A stretch of DNA of 64,000 nt from Prillingera fragicola. Taxonomy: Eukaryota > Basidiomycota > Tremellomycetes > Trichosporonales > Trichosporonaceae. A program made the position numbers and the translations under genes. The notes below the pieces were generated by a model. It saw only the letters and a program-made list of their open reading frames with translations, did no database searches and had not been told where the DNA came from. Position 1 is the first letter of the stretch, and every line of letters begins with the position of its first letter. This document shows, in pieces, positions 58,785 to 64,000 of the stretch. Location: the NCBI GenBank assembly GCA_002335605.1, contig BEDY01000001.1, positions 1,240,001-1,304,000 on the forward strand, in the 5' to 3' direction.

Positions 58785-60291
58785 GTCCAGGTGAAAGGAG
58801 CAACTGGAAGATCAATGATCTCACCGTCACTTCTTGGGTGGCAAATAAGGCACGTCGCGTGGGAAAGGTTCCGTCCCTCGGGCCTGCCCTCAACTCAGCA
58901 TCACATTACTTTGAGCTTTCACTGTCACCCGCTCGCTCAAGGTGCCCGCTGTGCTCTAGCTCCCTGCACATCTGGGCGTATCGCGTAGCAGAAAATAAAG
59001 GCAAATCACGCTTCGCTTGGACCAGTCTTCCTCTTTCATGGGGGGTCTGGGCCTTCGGCAGTCCGCTTCGCAACTCTCCTCGAGGCTTCCACGAGCTGAG
59101 AGGTGAGTGCAAGCAACATGGCCGATGGCTGTGGGTGACGGACTTGCGCGTGACTGTCGAGTGTGGAAAGGGATAGCAGCAGCGTATCTCACACAGTTCT
59201 CGTGCTTGTGTTCGGTATGCACTTCGGCCCTTTAGTGCCGGCGTCATTCGAAATCATCGCCGTGGTGTGTCCCCTTTACACGAACATCTATGTACCATGT
59301 TCAGCCTCTCTTCCTTGAAAGGCCGTGTGGATTTCGAATGCAAAGCGACGAAATTTGTGAGTAGTGAACAGCTGGAGTGCATTAGCGTCAACAGCGGCGC
59401 TGGAGATTCACTGCATGGCTTGTTGCCCATCCGCGTGGTGGCGTAGTCCGGGGGCGAGGCCTGGTACTCAGAATCAATGTTCTCGAAAAGTGCCTAGATA
59501 CGCTCGCACCAGTCTACAATGAACCTATCGCTGCCCACTCTTGGGTATGTTGTTGGCCACCGGCGCTTGCCCTCGACGCCTGACAACGCGCACACTTATC
59601 CCGCTTCGCAATCCCCAGAGTACATGGGATGGATCATCGTAAGGAGGCTTGCCGCGTCATTCCATGAGTGACTCTGCGCGAGATGGTCGTTGCGCTGAAA
59701 ATTGACAAAGACGCGCGGTGTAAGGTTACGTCCAGCTTCTGATGTCTGTGCACACTGATTGCTACTACCGTCGCGCTGGCAACAGCCCTCCCCCTAGGGT
59801 GGGTGCTGCTCCAGTGCTGCTCCACGGCCATGCTTCTATCCCTGTTGTCACCTGCACCTGCACTTCTTGCTCGTTCCAGTGGGGAGATCCGGTCGCCAGC
59901 GCAATGCTCCAGGCTCATTTGGCTGTCGGAGCGGGCAGAATCGTCCTCCGTCCAACGCACAACCCAGAAGGTGGTTTAAGTAACTACCTCAGTTCTCGAT
60001 GTCTCCCTGTCTCTTGCTTCAGACCGGCGTCACATTGAAACTGTGCGCTATAGAGGATAGGAAACCGGCCACTGAGGAATAAAAGGCCACTGAACGAGCC
60101 TACTGCAAAAGAAAGACGACCACCCACACACTCTCGCCCCGCGTCCGCCACTCCCCCCTTGACTCCAAGCTGCCCACAGCAATACACAGTCTGCTCTGCG
60201 GCACGTTCATGCTGCCGCGGCGAATTTTTAGTTCCTTGCTTCACTTTTGGCGGCAACTAAGGCGCACCGCGGCGCGCCGGAAGCCACTACA
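58785..60291. other. 1.5-kb intergenic region
   Basis: Between the GRF gene and the small multi-exon gene, divergently arranged. Only short random-looking open frames are present. No tRNA B-box, repeat or transposon feature seen. Confidence 0.5.
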
Positions 60292-61358
60292 ATGTCGGGA
60301 GAACAGTGAGTCTTTACGTGTCCGTTGTGGTCCTCGCCCCAACCCTGCCTCAGCGCCAATGTGTTCATGCACGCCCCGTGGCTCGCCCTGCACGGTCTGC
60401 AAGCTGCGCCACCTGTCTCACGGTTCGGTGGTGTTTACACGGCCCAGCCACGATGTCGACAACGCCTCGTCATACGTCTGTCGGCATAAATATGGACACT
60501 CGTCCCACTCGTGTCTCACAGATTCAACTCTGTTCCCATCTCGCACTTAGAAGCTCGTCTGCGGCTGTGCCTCTCCGTCGTTTCTTACCCACCTCGTTGT
60601 TAAACGTCTCGCGCTCACGCGCAACAGAAGCCACTTCTATCACTGTTCCAGGGCGCAAGTCATGGCTGACCTTGGTCGTCTTGAGGAGCGTTGGGACATC
60701 TACTACCGGTGAGCCACTCGTGGGACGAGGGAGAGCTTCTGACAATATAAGCCAGTATCTCTTGCACTCGTGCATGCACGCGGACTGCATTTGGATGGAT
60801 GGCAGTGAGTTTTGGCAGAATCGGCGCCGTCTGAGACCCAGTGTGGTACTTTCCGGAGCCTGGTCGGCGCGCCGATACCCTACACATGTTCTCGCCGTCA
60901 CGCTGGGGTCCGATTGAGTGAGTCCAAAGTCTCAGTTGAGGTCGGGTCACTAACCGTGCAGTGACTTCAAGGTACGTCCTTCCCTTGATTTGTAGTGAGC
61001 GAGCGTTGATTGCAGTACTACGACTTCCATCTGGTACGTTGCCTATGACATGCTCCTTATTGCCCGGTCACTGATACAGCAGCCCAACGGCACCATGATT
61101 GAGCAAAGTGCGTAGTCCCCCTCATCGTCACAGCCCCGCTGACCGTCAGTGGCCTGGTTGGTGTTGCCACTTCTGCTACAGCTACAGAGTTTTGACGCTA
61201 CAGGCGGTATATTGGCAACAATGATCCCTCGAAGGAGTGGCTTCAAGACTACGTCGCCTGTGAGTCAATTCTGAGGAGCTTCACACCGACACGCAGACAA
61301 TCTGAACATGGTCACGGTGGATATGGTCGTCATGTCGCCACCGGGCTTCGCGCGCTAG
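60292..61358 (+). CDS. Small uncharacterised protein encoded by about ten tiny exons
   Basis: I do not recognise the family. Exons 60652-60708, 60752-60804, 60836-60917, 60962-60971, 61016-61033, 61080-61107, 61150-61156, 61204-61259 and 61297-61358 join in phase; an optional first exon 60292-60305 (MSGEQ) also joins in phase across a 346-nt intron. The product is 128 residues, or 120 if translation starts at Met 60662 (MADLGRLEERWDIYYRQ). It is rich in aromatic residues and Met (CIWMDGNPVWYFPEP, DTLHMFSPSRWGPIDDFKYY, MAWRYIGNNDPSKEWLQDY) and ends MSPPGFAR. Every donor and acceptor is canonical, and the continuous sensible protein through nine splices is the evidence that it is real. The acceptor before exon 60752 (ATAAG) is the weakest. 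No signal peptide or membrane span. Confidence 0.62.
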
Positions 61359-61611
61359 CCACCAGCGTTCACATGCCACATACACAAACCCCTCGTCGCA
61401 CACATCCTTCCTGACGCCATCGCATACATCGAGCTCCTGTCGCATCCTGTTTCACTACATCCTGCCTGTACAATCACGTTTCCGAATCTGCCATACATGA
61501 GCGACTTGATATACACGCGAAGGGGCGCCCAAATATATCACATTGATCTCTGGGCGAATCTGCTGCTGCAACAACACAGCTTGCCGGGTGTGGCATGTGT
61601 TTCAACCTATA

Positions 61612-62629
61612 TTAGCCAGAAGGGGCTGGGCACTGGGCGACAAAGTTGGAGATGCTGTCTGGAAGCTTTGCCTTGTTATAGGCTGCAGGCTGTGGCTTGC
61701 CGTATGCGAGGCGGGCTAAGAGTCAGGACTTTGCTTGCACGCTGACGCTCACTTGGAACCACGCCGACCCAAAAGTTGTTAGCGACCTCGTCATCCTCCT
61801 TGTCCATCTTGTCGTCGCCTGGGTCGCCAGAGCGGCACTTGGCGCTAGCCGAGAGGGCTTTGATCTTGAGAAACCCCGTAGTGACCATCTCAGACTGGTT
61901 TGGCTTCCTGCACTCGTCCCAGCGGCCTGGCATGACCTTCTCCACGATATGCTTGGCCGCCTGCCATTTTGCCTCCTTGGCATCGTTGGTCGTCTCGTCC
62001 CAGTCGACGACCTCCCCGTGCACCACCGCACTACGGTGATTCATGGACGAGTTGAACGCCGTGAGGGCGAGCACGAGGCCATCCAGCAGAGTAGCAGTCA
62101 CACAAACGCGGGTTTCTGGCGGTAGGAGCCGCGCAAACCGGGCCCGATGGTAGCCGTGCATGTAGAGCCACAGCTCGCCCGATGAGTCGACTTCGGTCGC
62201 GCAGATCATGGGTACGCACTGCTGCGACAGATGAGTTTGTGATCAGTCGCGCTTTCCGGGGAACCCACTGGCATGCCATCAGGGTCCACAAAGGCAAGAT
62301 TGACAAAGCTGGCTTCGTCAATAACTGAGATGTCAGTACAAGCGCTTGTATGGCACGGTGGCACGATCAAGCGGTGGGCATTCTCAGTCGTGACAGCTGC
62401 CCACCTCTCCGCATCAAACGACTGCAATGCGTAGTGTGCTTATGCACTCCCGAGCAGCTCTACCCCGACCGAACACCTCAGAGTCAAAACTCACTCGCCT
62501 TGATGGACGCGACATCATAGCGTCCCTTGTAGCCATCACGTCCAATCTCGTTCTCTCAATTGTCAGCAGGAGCAGGAACGATTGCCACCCACCGTGCGTC
62601 TTGTCGAACACCTTGTTGTCAGTCGACAT
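61612..62629 (-). CDS. PNPOx-like flavin-binding protein (pyridoxamine 5'-phosphate oxidase related)
   Basis: FMN-binding split-barrel protein of the pyridoxamine-phosphate-oxidase-related type found in fungi and bacteria; the physiological reaction is not established. Exons 62629-62593, 62554-62495, 62324-62269, 62221-61753 and 61715-61612 give 241 residues. The joins produce GRYDVASIKA-IIDEASFVNLAFVD and GMP-QCVPMICATEV; then come GELWLYMHGYHRARF, VCVTATLLDGLVLALTAFNS, NHRSAVVHGEV and VMPGRWDECRKPN, a typical order for the family. The last exon (TRLAYGKPQPAAYN) replaces a weaker unspliced C-terminus. The second intron, 62325-62494 (170 nt), is long for the window. It converges with the small gene, 253 bases apart. 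Confidence 0.82.
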
Positions 62630-64000
62630 GATGGCAATGCAAATAAGACGGATTCAAGCAGCACGACCGCGTGTACTTCATAAAGCAACAGCGATCACAT
62701 GCAAGAGTGCCAGTCTGACTTTGACTCGAAGACGAGCTGCCTTGCCGAGACGTGCTTGCCGAAGCCGTTGTGGAGCCCCGGGTTATCATATCATTGGGAC
62801 AAGGTCTGCGTCTGCTGCGCGCTGCATAAGCGATCAAGCGATGCTGTGGTCACTTGACCATGTGCATGACCATGAGTAAGCGCTTGTGCAGAATCTCGAG
62901 CCGAATTCGGCTCTGATTGTGCATGTGGAGTTGGGTAAATGCACACTATACCACAGTACGGTCTTGTGTGGAGGTGGAGGAAGGCAATATTCGTTACCGC
63001 CACGGCTGCGCCGCGTTCCATCCAGTACCTGCGGTGAGGCAACTTCGGGGCCATTCGGTTACTGTCTCTAGGCCTGCACTTGTAGCCAGAGCACCTCGTC
63101 AACCCTGCTCTGGCAATAACGAGGCGGGCTTTGGAGGGACTCGTAAAGACCCCGAGGGATGGAGCCTTGAGAAAAATCTGAAACGTGGTGACCCGAAAGT
63201 GGGCACAACGTGATGTGTATCAAGCTGTCTCGTATCGCATCCCATGAGATGGGCCAGCTCTCAATGTTGTGATAGTCTTGGTTTCCGCGTTAGGAGAGGA
63301 AGCGGAGTTTGTGGGTGCATAGATGTGCAGGGGAAGAGGGGAGGGTCAGTAAGCATACGACTTTGGAGTTTGGACCTGGTCCGGCGCGTCGTGATTCATG
63401 GCTCTTCGGCTGGAATCACGGCTTTTCGTGCCTGCGTTCCTGCGGCCCCCTGGCTGTTTTCGTGCGTCGAGCAGTGAACAGGTTTTCACCGTGCGTTGCG
63501 CGCTGTACCGGTTGTTGTCGTTCGTTCGTCGATGTTATCCTTCACATTGACGGTCGTGGGTTGTTGTTCACTGCCATGCTGCCATTCTCCCCTGTCCAGC
63601 CAAACACACTACCCGGGCGTTTCAACCAGCCAATCTGATGTGACCACTGTATGGGCCTGAAACAATATTCTGCCTGACACTCCTGGTTCCCTCGGCCCTC
63701 ACAGCTCTCAGTTTGGAGGCAGGCGCTGCTAGGCATGGGTTGCTATTGGCAAGCTGCGGATTGCTCATGGCTGATCATGGCTGAATACCATCGTCTTGGG
63801 GCAGGGACCGGGTCAACCGTGATGGCGACGGACGGGGGCACGCCGAGACTCGCATACACACATGGCAAACTCGTATGACCCTAAAGGGTAAACGCTCACA
63901 ATTGTTAAAAATCATGTATATCCCTTTACTGATGGACGGTACCGTGCATGGCCCGTAATCTTTTCCCACCATTGAGGAACGTCGGGCGCCGAGGCTCAGC
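62630..64000. other. Gene-poor right end of the window
   Basis: 1.37 kb upstream of the PNPOx-like gene to the window edge. Several open frames of 60-110 residues occur on both strands, none with a recognisable domain or splice-consistent extension. It may hold the promoter of that gene and of a gene beyond the edge. Confidence 0.5.

Noticed and set aside
59400..59640. Possible tRNA-like segment
   Set aside because: No B-box (GGTTCGANTCC) or foldable cloverleaf found; a manual scan for B-box-like sequences on both strands found none convincing anywhere in the window.

Overview
The window is nuclear chromosomal DNA of a fungus, most likely a basidiomycete of the Tremellomycetes (Cryptococcus/Trichosporon relatives). 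The reasons are a GC-rich compact gene layout, almost every gene interrupted by very short introns (mostly about 35-60 bases) with GT-AG ends and a CTGAC/CTAAC branch-point motif just before the acceptor, and protein sequences that read as orderly eukaryotic housekeeping genes. The order-level placement is inference. I see no tRNA, rRNA, CRISPR array or intact transposon.

Layout. 1-18.3 kb: actin turnover factor AIP1 (5' end cut by the window edge), histone deacetylase HDA1, AP-3 beta adaptin, splicing factor SF3a60/PRP9 divergent from eIF4A3/FAL1, NADP-glutamate dehydrogenase, a 3-kb gap without a convincing gene, then the PAP phosphatase MET22 divergent from the proteasome chaperone NAS2. 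18.3-22.6 kb: a MICOS/ApoO-family protein and a 760-residue protein of unknown function. 23.8-34.1 kb: meiotic/recombination genes MSH4, a RAD51C-like recombinase and cohesin release factor WAPL on the + strand, with proteasome beta-3 (PUP3) on the other strand. 34.4-45.1 kb: mitochondrial Hsp70, a small putative membrane protein, a GPHR/GPR89-type channel-like protein, histidyl-tRNA synthetase and the ABC-F protein GCN20 sharing a 227-bp divergent promoter. 45.4-57.6 kb: a membrane-anchored SGNH hydrolase, an LaeA-like methyltransferase, cytochrome bc1 core protein QCR2, translesion polymerase kappa, and a CDCA7-type zinc-finger protein carrying DDT/WHIM-like regions. 57.7-64 kb: a GRF zinc-finger protein, a heavily split small gene of unknown function, and a PNPOx-like flavoprotein, followed by gene-poor sequence.

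The genes do not form a biosynthetic cluster. Loose themes are RNA processing (SF3a60 and FAL1 sharing one promoter), chromosome biology (MSH4, RAD51C, WAPL, HDA1, CDCA7-like, pol kappa) and mitochondrial function (MICOS, SSC1, QCR2, the HTS1 long form). The less ordinary items are a tandem pair of perfect CRE palindromes followed by a C(UUCG)G hairpin upstream of MSH4; several 3-14-nt coding exons, one inside the SAM-binding motif of the methyltransferase; the CDCA7-finger plus DDT/WHIM combination; an altered palm motif in pol kappa; in-frame upstream starts that would add mitochondrial presequences; and two proteins I cannot assign to a family.
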